From the NCBI RefSeq assembly GCF_000832015.1, contig NZ_JXCJ01000001.1:462903-526902 (forward strand): a stretch of DNA of 64,000 bases, in the 5' to 3' direction. Made by a program: the position numbers and the translations under genes. The notes beneath the pieces are model-generated. The model did not search any database. It had not been told where the DNA came from and was given only the letters and a program-made list of their open reading frames with translations. Source of the DNA: Gilvimarinus agarilyticus. GTDB lineage: Bacteria; Pseudomonadota; Gammaproteobacteria; Pseudomonadales; Cellvibrionaceae. Position 1 is the stretch's first letter, and each line of letters begins with the position of its first letter. Of this stretch, positions 18,662 to 27,203 are shown in pieces.

Positions 18662-20626
18662 TTAATCATCCGCCTGATCAAGCGCGGGGGCCGGCAAGCT
18701 GAGCGAGAAGGGCATTAGCGGCAATCCGCCACGCGCTTTTACATTGGCTTTATGAGGAAAATCGGCCCAACCATAGCGCACTTGCGTGGGCTGTTTAACC
18801 TCGTCACTCCACAGCAAAATATGATCGCCCTGCAGCTCGGCCTTTGCCCAGACAAACTCGCCATCGGCACCGGCGATAGCAAAACCACCCGGCTTACCGT
18901 CACTCAGCAAACCGCGCTTAGCATGGGCAACGCTCACCAACACTTTCTCGCCCTCTATGCTCATGCGATAGGCCGCCGGGCTTTCGGCCGCCAGTTTAGA
19001 CTCGCCGTACACCAGCTTGCGCGCCGCGAGTGCCAAGCGCTCGGCCACGTCTTTTTTGTTGAGCGGGTGAATATCGTTCCACTCGCCCAAGCCTAAGTTG
19101 ACGGTCAGCGCGGTATTCGGCTCGCTCAACACATGGGTTTGCGAGTCGCGCATCACCGCCCAATCGCTGGGCTGATTGGCGTCTTCCGTCTTGGTGCCAA
19201 AGCCCGGCAGCTGCGCCACAATAAACGGCAAGCGCGGCTGATTAAAATGCGCGCGCCAATCGCGCACCATTGCCGGCAATAGCTGGGCATACTCGGCGGC
19301 GGCCCCAACGTTCGACTCGCCCTGATACCAAATCACACCTTTAAAGGGCACATTAAACAGGGGCGCGAGCATGGCGTTGTACATGCCGACGGGCTGTAAA
19401 AAATCCCAAAAAGTGGTGGGCGGGGTTGGGGTATGGGTCACCCCGACGCGGTACTGCCAGTCACCGGTTAAATCGATCGATGTGTTGGCAAGCTCTAAGG
19501 CGTAGGGTTTATCGGGTACAAAGCCGCCATCCTTGTTATTGGTAATCAGGCGTACGGTAATCTCGTTAGCACCGGCCTTTAACACCCCGCTGGGCACGGG
19601 ATAAATACGCGGCGGGTACTGGTAGGTAATATTGCCCACCTGCTGGCCATTAATGTACGCGGTGTCGGCATCGACAATACGGCCTAGGCGTAAGGTCGCG
19701 GGCTGGCCGGCGGCCGACGCCGCAACCTGCACGGTTTTTTTCAGCCAGATCACGCCACTGTGCTCGCCCACACCTCGCTCAGACCAGTAGCCCGGCATCG
19801 TAATGCTCTGCCACTGGGTATCCGCGCCGGTGCTCGCCCAGTTGTTTTGCAGCCCCACATCGTGCTTATTGATGTAGTTATACCACTCATCGTTGGCGTT
19901 GCGATCGGCGGCTTTTTGCGCGTCCACATAGCCGGGTTTCGCATTTTGCTCGGCCTGCGCTAAATAGTGCGGAAACGCCTGCAGCGCCTTAGGGCTCATC
20001 CACGACTGCGCGGTTGAACCACCGTAGGCAGCCGTGACTATCCCCACAGGTACGTCTTCGGCTCGTTCGATGGCCTTGGCAAAAAAGTATCCCACCGCCG
20101 AAAAATCCGGCAGGGTATCGGGCGTGGCGGCTACCCAATCCCCCTCGGGCACGTCCGCTTGCGGGGCTTGATAATCGACAACTTTAGGCACCTTAAACTG
20201 ACGGATGCGGGTATTGGCCGAATTAGTGATCTCATCGGCGTACTTCTCGGCTACCCGTGCCATGGGCAGCTCCATGTTGGATTGCCCGGAGGCCAGCCAA
20301 ACATCGCCAAAGTACACGTCGGATAACTCAATGCGGTTATCACCGGCAAGGGTTACAGTATGGGGGCCACCGGCCGTAAACGTGCTGCTAGAGCGGATAC
20401 GCCACTGGCCGTCTGCGTCCGCCTGGCCGCTGGCCACTTGCTTGCCATCAACGCTCAGGGCCACCGCTTCGCCGGGGTCTGCGGTGCCCCAAAAAACCAC
20501 GGGTTGATCGCGCTGTAAGATAGCACCATCGGACAAAATACGAGGCAGCTGTACCTCGGCAACAGCCGGGAGGGCGATTAATGTTAGCGCGGCCAACAGG
20601 GTGCGTGTGTTAGTTACTCTACTCAT
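18662..20626 (-). CDS. Periplasmic sialate O-acetylesterase / acetyl-xylan esterase-like protein
   Basis: SGNH-superfamily carbohydrate esterase of the sialate-O-acetylesterase (SASA) family, 654 residues, removing acetyl groups from sugars. Signal peptide about 1-23 (ending AVAE). The nucleophile motif GQSNM is at 114-118 (Ser116), and the later block VIWYQGESNV carries a further conserved family motif. A beta-sandwich insert of about 170 residues separates the two halves, as in family members. Substrate could be sialic acid, xylan or other acetylated polysaccharide; the neighbouring chitinase suggests polysaccharide use. Convergent with the chitinase gene. Confidence 0.88.
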   Translation of the reverse strand: MSRVTNTRTLLAALTLIALPAVAEVQLPRILSDGAILQRDQPVVFWGTADPGEAVALSVDGKQVASGQADADGQWRIRSSSTFTAGGPHTVTLAGDNRIELSDVYFGDVWLASGQSNMELPMARVAEKYADEITNSANTRIRQFKVPKVVDYQAPQADVPEGDWVAATPDTLPDFSAVGYFFAKAIERAEDVPVGIVTAAYGGSTAQSWMSPKALQAFPHYLAQAEQNAKPGYVDAQKAADRNANDEWYNYINKHDVGLQNNWASTGADTQWQSITMPGYWSERGVGEHSGVIWLKKTVQVAASAAGQPATLRLGRIVDADTAYINGQQVGNITYQYPPRIYPVPSGVLKAGANEITVRLITNNKDGGFVPDKPYALELANTSIDLTGDWQYRVGVTHTPTPPTTFWDFLQPVGMYNAMLAPLFNVPFKGVIWYQGESNVGAAAEYAQLLPAMVRDWRAHFNQPRLPFIVAQLPGFGTKTEDANQPSDWAVMRDSQTHVLSEPNTALTVNLGLGEWNDIHPLNKKDVAERLALAARKLVYGESKLAAESPAAYRMSIEGEKVLVSVAHAKRGLLSDGKPGGFAIAGADGEFVWAKAELQGDHILLWSDEVKQPTQVRYGWADFPHKANVKARGGLPLMPFSLSLPAPALDQADD

Positions 20627-20659
20627 GGGCGTGTACTCTTACTGCTTATCATTGTTTTA

Positions 20660-20687
20660 AATATAATGGTCTTAGTGACTATAACAA
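20660..20687 (-). promoter_or_regulatory. Candidate sigma-70 promoter for the esterase gene
   Basis: On the minus strand TTGTTA, 16 bases, TATATT, positioned about 35 bases upstream of the ATG at 20626. Confidence 0.4.
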
Positions 20688-20853
20688 AGCCCTGCGGTTC
20701 TCGCTACACACTCCACCAGGGCTAGCCACAAACCCCTGCGCTCAAGCGCACCCGTCACGCACAGGGTACAATCAACAAACGATCGTCAATAGCCCGGCAA
20801 GGGCCGTTCATCTTACGGCCATCGTGACAACCTTAATCCAAGCGCGATAAACC

Positions 20854-21333
20854 ATGTTGATTACCCTGCTAACCCACGCCACCGAGCTCGATAAACACAG
20901 CAATACCGGGCAGCTGGTGATGTCGGTTTTGGCAAAACAAGAGCAGGCAAGCTGCGAGCGGGTTATCTGGCAACGTAAATTGCCGGATGCCGACTTACTG
21001 CACCGCATCAACACCCTTGCCAGCGCGTTGGTTTATCCGGCGCCCAACGAGCGGGCACCGCTGCCACTTAGCCAAGCATTACCCGAGCATATTATTTTAT
21101 TAGATGCCACCTGGCAGCAGGCGCGCAAGATATACAACCACAGCCCCTACTTGCACGCTCTGGCGCACATCGAGCTAAAGCCCGGGGCGCCATCGCAGTA
21201 TCAAATACGCCGCAATCAACGTGAAGACGGTTTGTGTACTAGTGAATGTGTCGCCGAGCTTTTGCGTATCAAACAGCAGCCAAAGCTGGCCGGACAGCTC
21301 GATACCGAGCTTGCCCTAAAGCAAGCCCGGTAA
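20854..21333 (+). CDS. DTW-domain protein, putative tRNA-uridine aminocarboxypropyltransferase
   Basis: The DTW family transfers the 3-amino-3-carboxypropyl group of S-adenosylmethionine to uridine in tRNA (acp3U; TapT/YfiP in E. coli). This 159-residue protein has the defining motif as LLDATWQQARKIYNHSP (residues about 87-103) and the later RRNQREDGLCTSEC block. Compared with longer members it lacks the N-terminal Cys-rich zinc site and begins at the LLTHATELDKHSNTG segment, as in short DTW proteins. Cytosolic. Confidence 0.85.
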   Translation: MLITLLTHATELDKHSNTGQLVMSVLAKQEQASCERVIWQRKLPDADLLHRINTLASALVYPAPNERAPLPLSQALPEHIILLDATWQQARKIYNHSPYLHALAHIELKPGAPSQYQIRRNQREDGLCTSECVAELLRIKQQPKLAGQLDTELALKQAR

Positions 21334-21341
21334 GCAAAAGG

Positions 21342-21749
21342 TTAGGGGGTAACCCGCTGCCAGTGTTCGTACTCGACACGCTCGTCACCGTCAAAGCGCT
21401 CGGTGTACCAGCTGTCGCCATCTAAAGTATAGCGAAACTCGTAAGAATCCTCTCCCACCTCCCCAAACGAAGCGATGGTCGGTGTCTCGGTGTAGTGGGT
21501 GTCAGTTGCGGTGTAGGGGCCGCTGGCCGCCGCCCAAAACTCGCCATTACGCTTAGAGATAAAAGAAAAGTGATGGGTATTAATCACTTTAATGCCAACA
21601 AACTTCTCTTGCTGGTAATCGAGCATTTTACCTTCGGCGTTTTTAAATTCACCGCTCACCAGCTCCCAGGTGCCGGTTAAATCGTCGGCCGCTGATAGGC
21701 CGCTGGCGGCGGACAATAGCAAAACCAATAGTCCATGTTGTAATTTCAT
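21342..21749 (-). CDS. Secreted lipocalin-like small protein
   Basis: 135 residues with a Sec signal peptide (about 1-20, ending LSAA) and a single beta-rich domain opening with LTGTWELVSGEF, a common start of lipocalin-like and DUF4488-type barrels. Probably periplasmic; such folds bind small hydrophobic ligands but no ligand can be inferred. It converges on the DTW gene with only 8 bases between stops. Confidence 0.6.
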   Translation of the reverse strand: MKLQHGLLVLLLSAASGLSAADDLTGTWELVSGEFKNAEGKMLDYQQEKFVGIKVINTHHFSFISKRNGEFWAAASGPYTATDTHYTETPTIASFGEVGEDSYEFRYTLDGDSWYTERFDGDERVEYEHWQRVTP

Positions 21750-21856
21750 ATAATGAGCCTTTGTAAGTTCGAGTGGTTCAACAAAGGATCATCTATCGGG
21801 CGGCTCTTGTAGGGCGATATTTTATTTTGCGCCATTGTAGCGCAACTTTGTCAGAT

Positions 21857-22459
21857 CTATTGCGCTTTTTTAGGCCCGCGCCACACCCGCCAAACGTACC
21901 AAAGCAGCATTAAAACAATAACGCACGTGCTCACCGGGCCAATATAATCGCTGGCCGCGTCAAAGTTCTGCCCCAGCACCAACCCTAAATAGGCTAAAAA
22001 CGCCGACCAGATTGCCGTGCCTATGGCAGTGAACAATAAAAAAGGCCACAGCGACATTTTACTAATACCTGCGGGAATCGAGATTAGCGAGCGCACGCCC
22101 GGCACCAAACGCAGCAGCAGTACCGTCCATATACCATAGCGGTCAAACCAGCGTTGAGTTTTATCAACATCCTGGCGGGTTATCACAAACCAGCGGCCGT
22201 ACTTGTCGCACCAGTGCTTCAACCGCTCGGCACCCAACTTATGCCCCAAATAATAAAGCGGTAGGGCGCCTAACACCGAACCCAGCATCCCGGCCAATAC
22301 CACCAGCGCAAACTGCAACTGATCTTGGCTGACCAGGAAACCCGCCAACGGCATAATAATTTCTGAGGGGATGGGCGGAAACACATTCTCCACCAGCATT
22401 AAAAACACAATGCCAAAATACCCCGTACTGCGAATTAAATCGGTGACCCAATCACTCAT
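21857..22459 (-). CDS. DedA family membrane protein
   Basis: A 200-residue inner-membrane protein of the DedA/SNARE-associated (VTT) superfamily, members of which act as lipid scramblases or undecaprenyl-phosphate flippases and affect membrane homeostasis. Conserved blocks are ENVFPPIPSEIIMPLAGF, the GxxPLYYLGHKLG segment and the RLVPGVRSLISIPAG motif with its essential Arg residues. Start overlaps the end of the upstream ybhN gene by four bases, so the two are translationally coupled. Confidence 0.9.
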   Translation of the reverse strand: MSDWVTDLIRSTGYFGIVFLMLVENVFPPIPSEIIMPLAGFLVSQDQLQFALVVLAGMLGSVLGALPLYYLGHKLGAERLKHWCDKYGRWFVITRQDVDKTQRWFDRYGIWTVLLLRLVPGVRSLISIPAGISKMSLWPFLLFTAIGTAIWSAFLAYLGLVLGQNFDAASDYIGPVSTCVIVLMLLWYVWRVWRGPKKAQ

Positions 22460-23514
22460 ACAGATTCTGCCTCAGCGATAGCGCTATCGTTTTTTGAGCG
22501 GCTATCAGCTTTGTCGTTCTCCGTGCTTTTATCACCCTCGGGTGGGCGCGTTAACGCCTCAAAAATCAAATAGGTGGGCGTGGCAATAGCCAACGGAATC
22601 AAATAAAACACACAGCGATAGGCAAACAAGCTACCGAGAATTGTGCTTTTGTCTACCTGACCGGCAAGCAGTGCCAAAAACACCGCCTCTAACACGCCTA
22701 AGCCACCTGGTATGTGAGTGATCACGCCCGCCAAACTGCTTACCAATAACACGGCAAATACCGTGGCAAAATTAACGTCGTCGGCCAAAAACTGATAAAT
22801 CACCGAGGCCATGAGGGTCCAGTGGGCGCAGGCCACTACAAACTGCAACAGCGCAATACCCACCGGCGGCAGGGTTAAGGTCGTGTCGCGAATTTGTAAT
22901 TCACGCTTTTTACTAAAGGCACACAGCCCGAGGTATATCAGTACTACCGCGATAAAACCGCCGCCAATAAACTGCAAGTGGGTGTCATTAACCGGCCAAC
23001 TGTCGGGCGGGTTAACCTGACCGGATACAAACAGCCCACCAGCCAATAGAATATAGCCCAACCAATTAGTGGCAATGCTAATGCCTAAAATGCGTGTTAC
23101 ATCGCCCGCTTTTACGCCAAGCCGTGAATACAACCGGTACCTGAACGCAATGCCGCCCACAAGAGAGCTTAGGTTTAAGTTAAAGGCGTAACTTAACCAA
23201 GCCACAAACCAGGTTTTGGCCATGCTGACTTTTAAGCGCAACAAATAGCGGCCAAACAAGTCGTAGCCCGCGTACACAAAATAGCACAACACACCCAGGC
23301 CAAAACCGGTGGCCAAGGTAACCATCGAGGTATTTTTTAGCGTCTCGAGTACCTTGCCCCATTCAATGGTAACGGCTTGCTGGTATAGCAAATAAGCGAC
23401 CAACGAAAAGAAAATGACCGTTAAGCCATTTTTTACCCACGTCCAGTTGACCCAATCTTTTGCTTTCGTCCACTGGCTCGCCATAACGCTGCGGTTTTCT
23501 TTACGGTTGTGCAT
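22456..23514 (-). CDS. ybhN: YbhN/UPF0104 family flippase-like membrane protein
   Basis: 352-residue inner-membrane protein with about eight TM helices, homologous to the membrane half of lysyl-phosphatidylglycerol synthase (LPG_synthase_TM) without the aminoacyl-transferase domain. Recognisable are SSLVGGIAFRYRLYSRLG and the THIPGGLGVLEAVFLALL loop. In E. coli ybhN is co-transcribed with clsB (ybhO) and ybhP, exactly the order here. Its C-terminus is a charged cytosolic tail. Role is presumed phospholipid handling, not experimentally shown by the sequence. Confidence 0.88.
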   Translation of the reverse strand: MHNRKENRSVMASQWTKAKDWVNWTWVKNGLTVIFFSLVAYLLYQQAVTIEWGKVLETLKNTSMVTLATGFGLGVLCYFVYAGYDLFGRYLLRLKVSMAKTWFVAWLSYAFNLNLSSLVGGIAFRYRLYSRLGVKAGDVTRILGISIATNWLGYILLAGGLFVSGQVNPPDSWPVNDTHLQFIGGGFIAVVLIYLGLCAFSKKRELQIRDTTLTLPPVGIALLQFVVACAHWTLMASVIYQFLADDVNFATVFAVLLVSSLAGVITHIPGGLGVLEAVFLALLAGQVDKSTILGSLFAYRCVFYLIPLAIATPTYLIFEALTRPPEGDKSTENDKADSRSKNDSAIAEAESV

Positions 23515-23517
23515 CGA

Positions 23518-24846
23518 TTAAACCTCAGCTTCTTTGGCTTCAATTTCGGCGTTTGTATCGTAATCTTGCTTGCTGGTTATTCGTCGGGCATTTTTAGACT
23601 CGGGGTATTGGCGATGTAAATCGGCATCGCGAGTGCGCCCCTCACCGGTTTCAAAGTGGCTTTTAAGCTCGCGAATTTTTGGTGTATGCGCCGGAAACAA
23701 GCCAGCAAACGTCGGAAAGTGACGCAGCGAGTGATACATAAAAAAGTCTTTAACCAAATAGTACCAACGGCGATGTTTTACCCAGTCCGACTCTATCTCG
23801 GTGCTGTGGTGCTCCAGCATTTCAATCTGCTCCGCCAACTGAGCATTAAACTGGCTATCGCGTACGATGATGTTAGCCTCTAAGTTAAAGGCAAGGCTCA
23901 AAGGGTCGAGATTGCTGGAGCCAATGGTGGACCACTCGTCATCGATGACGGCAATCTTGGCATGCAGCGGGCGATCTCGATACTCGTAAATTTTTACCCC
24001 GTTGCGCAGCAGTACATCGTACAGTGCTCGCGCCATGGGCAAAGCGAACGGAATATCCGGGTCACCTTGCAGCACCAAGCGCACATCTACACCGCGCTTG
24101 GCGGCTTTGCGCAGCGCACGCATAAAACGATAACCCGGAAAGAAATAGGCATTGGCAATCCACACCCGCTCTTTTGCCTCATGAATACCGGCCAAGTACG
24201 CCTTTTCAATATCGCTGCGGTTGCGGCGATTGTCGCGCGAGACGAACGCCATGGGGGTATTGCCCGGTCTGTCTGGATTTTTAAGCTTGTCAGAAAACTC
24301 TTGTAAATGATCGTCGTTAGAGTCGCGTACATAACTTTTACACAGCTCACGCAGCTCATTAACGATAGGGCCCTGCAGCTCTACCGAATAATCCTGCTTG
24401 CCCTCGGGGCCACTCGTAATCATGTGATCGTTACACAGGTTAATACCACCGATAAACCCGTAAGTGGCATCAATCACGGCGATTTTACGGTGTAAGCGAC
24501 GGAATAATTTGGGGCGACCGTTATACCACTCGGGTTGTGGGTCGTATATCTGAAAGACAATGCCGGCCGCTGTTAGCTCCTCAATATACTCGGGGTTTAA
24601 GAAGTGACTGCCCCAACTGTCGGCGGTCACTCCCACCCACACACCACGTTTGGCGGCCCCAATCAGCGCTGTTTTTAACGCATTACCTACCCGGTCATTT
24701 TCAAGGATAAAGGTCTCGATCAATATTTCACGTTTGGCGTGTTTTATTCGCCGCAACAATTGCGGAAAAAACTCCTCGCCATTAATTAATAAGCGCAACT
24801 GATTGTCTTTGCAGAAGTGACCTTTAAACTCTCTAAACCCAAACAT
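23518..24846 (-). CDS. clsB: Cardiolipin synthase B
   Basis: Phospholipase-D-superfamily enzyme making cardiolipin, probably from phosphatidylglycerol. 442 residues, no N-terminal TM helices (unlike ClsA), which fits ClsB. Two HKD motifs are intact: His119-Lys121-Asp126 in LHRKIAVIDATYGFIGG and His295-Lys297-Asp302 in LHAKIAVIDDEWSTIGSSN. The C-terminal 60 residues are charged and extend beyond the catalytic core. It starts 12 bases downstream of ybhP and ends 3 bases before ybhN. Confidence 0.92.
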   Translation of the reverse strand: MFGFREFKGHFCKDNQLRLLINGEEFFPQLLRRIKHAKREILIETFILENDRVGNALKTALIGAAKRGVWVGVTADSWGSHFLNPEYIEELTAAGIVFQIYDPQPEWYNGRPKLFRRLHRKIAVIDATYGFIGGINLCNDHMITSGPEGKQDYSVELQGPIVNELRELCKSYVRDSNDDHLQEFSDKLKNPDRPGNTPMAFVSRDNRRNRSDIEKAYLAGIHEAKERVWIANAYFFPGYRFMRALRKAAKRGVDVRLVLQGDPDIPFALPMARALYDVLLRNGVKIYEYRDRPLHAKIAVIDDEWSTIGSSNLDPLSLAFNLEANIIVRDSQFNAQLAEQIEMLEHHSTEIESDWVKHRRWYYLVKDFFMYHSLRHFPTFAGLFPAHTPKIRELKSHFETGEGRTRDADLHRQYPESKNARRITSKQDYDTNAEIEAKEAEV

Positions 24847-24858
24847 GATTCACTCCCG

Positions 24859-25602
24859 TTAAAATTCGACTTCGGCCAACAGCGGCGCATGATCTGATAA
24901 CCGCGACCAGGGCTTGCTCGACAATACAATCGGCATATGAGTCTCGGCGCCGCGCACATAAATACGATCGAGCCGCAACAGCGGACACAGCGCCGGAAAC
25001 GTACGCGGTGGCTTGCCGTAAGCCTCGGTAAAGATCTCTTGCATGCCGGCGCAGTCTTTTAAAATCGCCTGAGATTTCTGCCGCCAGTCGTTAAAATCTC
25101 CGGCCACGATAACGGCCTCGTTTTTTGGGATGGCATTGACGTGTTCACACAACTGCTGCAATTGAATTTGCCGGTGTGGCTCACGCAAACTTAAATGCAC
25201 ACAAATAGCGTGGAGTGGGTGGCCCGCTTCAGTTTCTATCTGGCAGTGTAATAAGCCGCGCTTTTCGATTCCGTTGAGTGAGATATCCCAGTTATCCCAG
25301 CTTTTGATGGGGTATTTACTGAGCAAGGCATTACCGTGGTGCCCTTCTTGGTACACCGCGTTGCGGCCGTAGGCAAAATCTTGCCAAATCTCGTCGGCCA
25401 GAAACTCATACTGTGGTTGCTCGGGCCAGAGCTCGGCGTGGCGCTGAGACCAACTTTGGTGCTCGCCCTGAACCTCCTGCAAAAAAACTAAATCGGCCGA
25501 TACCAAACGCACCGCATCGCGCAGCTCGTGCAGCATAAATTTTCGGTTAAACGTGGTAAAACCCTTATGGGTATTGACCGTTAGAATCTTTAAACAAGTC
25601 AC
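24859..25602 (-). CDS. ybhP: YbhP-like endonuclease/exonuclease/phosphatase
   Basis: EEP-superfamily metal-dependent phosphodiesterase, first gene of the ybhP-clsB-ybhN operon. Visible active-site blocks are [20 protein letters not shown] (metal-binding Glu), [19 protein letters not shown] (catalytic Asp/Asn) and [14 protein letters not shown] (catalytic Asp-His). The open frame extends upstream to 25653, but the GTG at 25602 is preceded by a GGGGGATGGA ribosome-binding site and starts right before the conserved first strand, so I take that start. Substrate unknown, perhaps a phospholipid head group given the operon. Confidence 0.85.
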   Translation of the reverse strand: MTCLKILTVNTHKGFTTFNRKFMLHELRDAVRLVSADLVFLQEVQGEHQSWSQRHAELWPEQPQYEFLADEIWQDFAYGRNAVYQEGHHGNALLSKYPIKSWDNWDISLNGIEKRGLLHCQIETEAGHPLHAICVHLSLREPHRQIQLQQLCEHVNAIPKNEAVIVAGDFNDWRQKSQAILKDCAGMQEIFTEAYGKPPRTFPALCPLLRLDRIYVRGAETHMPIVLSSKPWSRLSDHAPLLAEVEF

Positions 25603-25799
25603 TCCATCCCCCAGCACACAGCAATCTTTACATGCGCGTTGCAAATAACACACGCAAACCGCGCGAATTGGCCGGTTATGGCCGGCAAATATCGCAGAAT
25701 GAATGATGTTGCAGGAATGATGCCGACTCGCGGCGGATAGCAGAGGTCTATGCCTCCAGAAAGGCTTGCTGGCTCACGCAAGCGTATTGAACAGTGTTT

Positions 25800-26120
25800 T
25801 TAGCTCCAGCGCCGATACCCCCAGAAACCGCCCACAAGGATAACCGCCGTAAATACACCACTAACACCCGCCGCAAGCACTAACCAACTCTGCGCCTCTA
25901 AGCTGGTCAGCAACGCCACCGCGGACGCCCACGGAAAGACCAACGCAACAGCCAAGGATACAATGACCGCAACCACCACATTGGCCCAAATCAACCGGCG
26001 CCGACTGACCGGTGCCGGCAAGCGTGCCATCACCGCCTCGGTAAAACCGTCGTCATCGAGGTAGGGCTCGGGTTCGGCGAGCCGCTGCTCCAACCAACTG
26101 TCCAGTTTATCCGCGCTCAT
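25800..26120 (-). CDS. Putative anti-sigma factor-like membrane protein
   Basis: 106 residues: an acidic cytosolic N-terminus (about 1-40, LDSWLEQRLAEPEPYLDDDGF) and two TM helices (about 44-64 and 78-100). It starts 14 bases inside the end of the ECF sigma gene, the usual place of a cognate anti-sigma factor. No zinc-binding HxxxCxxC motif is present, so the inhibition role is inferred from position only. Confidence 0.6.
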   Translation of the reverse strand: MSADKLDSWLEQRLAEPEPYLDDDGFTEAVMARLPAPVSRRRLIWANVVVAVIVSLAVALVFPWASAVALLTSLEAQSWLVLAAGVSGVFTAVILVGGFWGYRRWS

Positions 26121-26661
26121 TGCATACCTCTTGCTGCCGATCCTGCAATATCAATTTGAGTTTAGCCTTTCCACGCAAGACGTGGGATTTAATCGTACCT
26201 ACGGGTAACTGCATCAGCTGTGCCGCCTCGTCATTGCTGTAGCCCAAGCGATAGGTTAGGTACAGCGCCTCGCGCTGTGGGGCGCTTAGCTGGTTCAGGG
26301 CGCGGTTTAAATCCCGCCCTTCAAGCTCTGGCCCGCCACTCAAATGCTGCGCCTGAGTTCGCTCTACCAACTCACTATCGGGCTCGGGAATCTTGCGTCG
26401 GTAATGGCTCATTAAGCTGTTGCGGGCAATTTGGTACAGCCAGGTAAAAAATGCCGATTGGCCCTTAAAGCTCGCCAGCGCGTGGTGCGCCTTAATAAAC
26501 GCATCCTGCGCGATGTCGTCGGCCAACCCATAGTCGCCGCCGCACTGCTGGCGCAGCGCCTGGCGCAGGCGCGACTGATAACGCAGCACTAATTGGCCAA
26601 AGGCGTGTCGGTCACGCACTTTAACCGCGCGCTGAATCAAGACCTCGTCACTGAGCTCCAT
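26107..26661 (-). CDS. ECF RNA polymerase sigma factor (RpoE-like)
   Basis: 184 residues with sigma region 2 (about 22-90: LADDIAQDAFIKAHHAL, then FFTWLYQIARNSLMSHYRRK) and region 4 (about 115-170: LSAPQREALYLTYRLGYS, then GTIKSHVLRGKAKLK). Regions 1 and 3 are absent, as in group 4 sigma factors. It directs polymerase to a stress or envelope regulon. The gene upstream (DUF6249) ends 7 bases before its start and the putative membrane anti-sigma overlaps its end, forming a compact three-gene operon. Confidence 0.9.
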   Translation of the reverse strand: MELSDEVLIQRAVKVRDRHAFGQLVLRYQSRLRQALRQQCGGDYGLADDIAQDAFIKAHHALASFKGQSAFFTWLYQIARNSLMSHYRRKIPEPDSELVERTQAQHLSGGPELEGRDLNRALNQLSAPQREALYLTYRLGYSNDEAAQLMQLPVGTIKSHVLRGKAKLKLILQDRQQEVCNERG

Positions 26662-26668
26662 CGTCTGA

Positions 26669-27040
26669 TTAGTCGCCCAACCGCTGCTGCTCGGCCCGCG
26701 CCTCTTGCCAGAGCTTGTAATTAACCGCCCCCATAGCGATAGGGATCAGCGCCAGCGCCGCCACATCCAGCCCGGCGAAAAAAAACAGCGCGACAAATGC
26801 CGCCCCGCCTACCCACAACAGATACAAACTACGGCGATACAAAGGGTCGCCCCCGGCCGCCGAGCTCGCCGCGCCGGTAAACATTGCCTCGGGCACCGGC
26901 TGACCGCTCTCTATCAGGCGATTAATAATTTCCAGCTGCAGCTGCTTGCGCTTATGCAGGCTGAACATCAAGATCCCGAGGCAGAGCACGGGGGTAGAAA
27001 ACACCATAAAAATCGCAAGTAATGGCACAAGCTCGCTCAC
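26669..27040 (-). CDS. DUF6249-type membrane protein
   Basis: About 123 residues with a TM helix at the N-terminus, a cytosolic helix (HKRKQLQLEIINRLIESGQPV) and two more TM helices. The architecture matches the small DUF6249 proteins often encoded next to ECF sigma factors. The open frame extends to 27073, but GTG at 27040 has AGGAG six bases upstream and is the better start. It heads the sigma operon and may be a sensor or regulator; no direct evidence. Confidence 0.65.
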   Translation of the reverse strand: MSELVPLLAIFMVFSTPVLCLGILMFSLHKRKQLQLEIINRLIESGQPVPEAMFTGAASSAAGGDPLYRRSLYLLWVGGAAFVALFFFAGLDVAALALIPIAMGAVNYKLWQEARAEQQRLGD

Positions 27041-27158
27041 GGCTAACTCCTTTGTCTCTCGAACGCAGCCCAATTAGGCTAGTGAGTATCAATAACGACA
27101 CAATAGACGCCTGCCCGCCGAAAATAGATGCAGCCAGACAAAATGAACGTCCAAAACC

Positions 27159-27186
27159 AAAAAAACCACCCGAAGGTGGTTTTTTT
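27159..27186 (-). terminator. Intrinsic terminator after the sugar transporter gene
   Basis: AAAAAAACCACC-CGAA-GGTGGTTTTTT: on the minus strand a GC-containing stem followed by a T-run, 18 bases past the transporter stop codon. Confidence 0.8.
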
Positions 27187-27203
27187 GGCAGAGCGGGGAG
27201 CGC

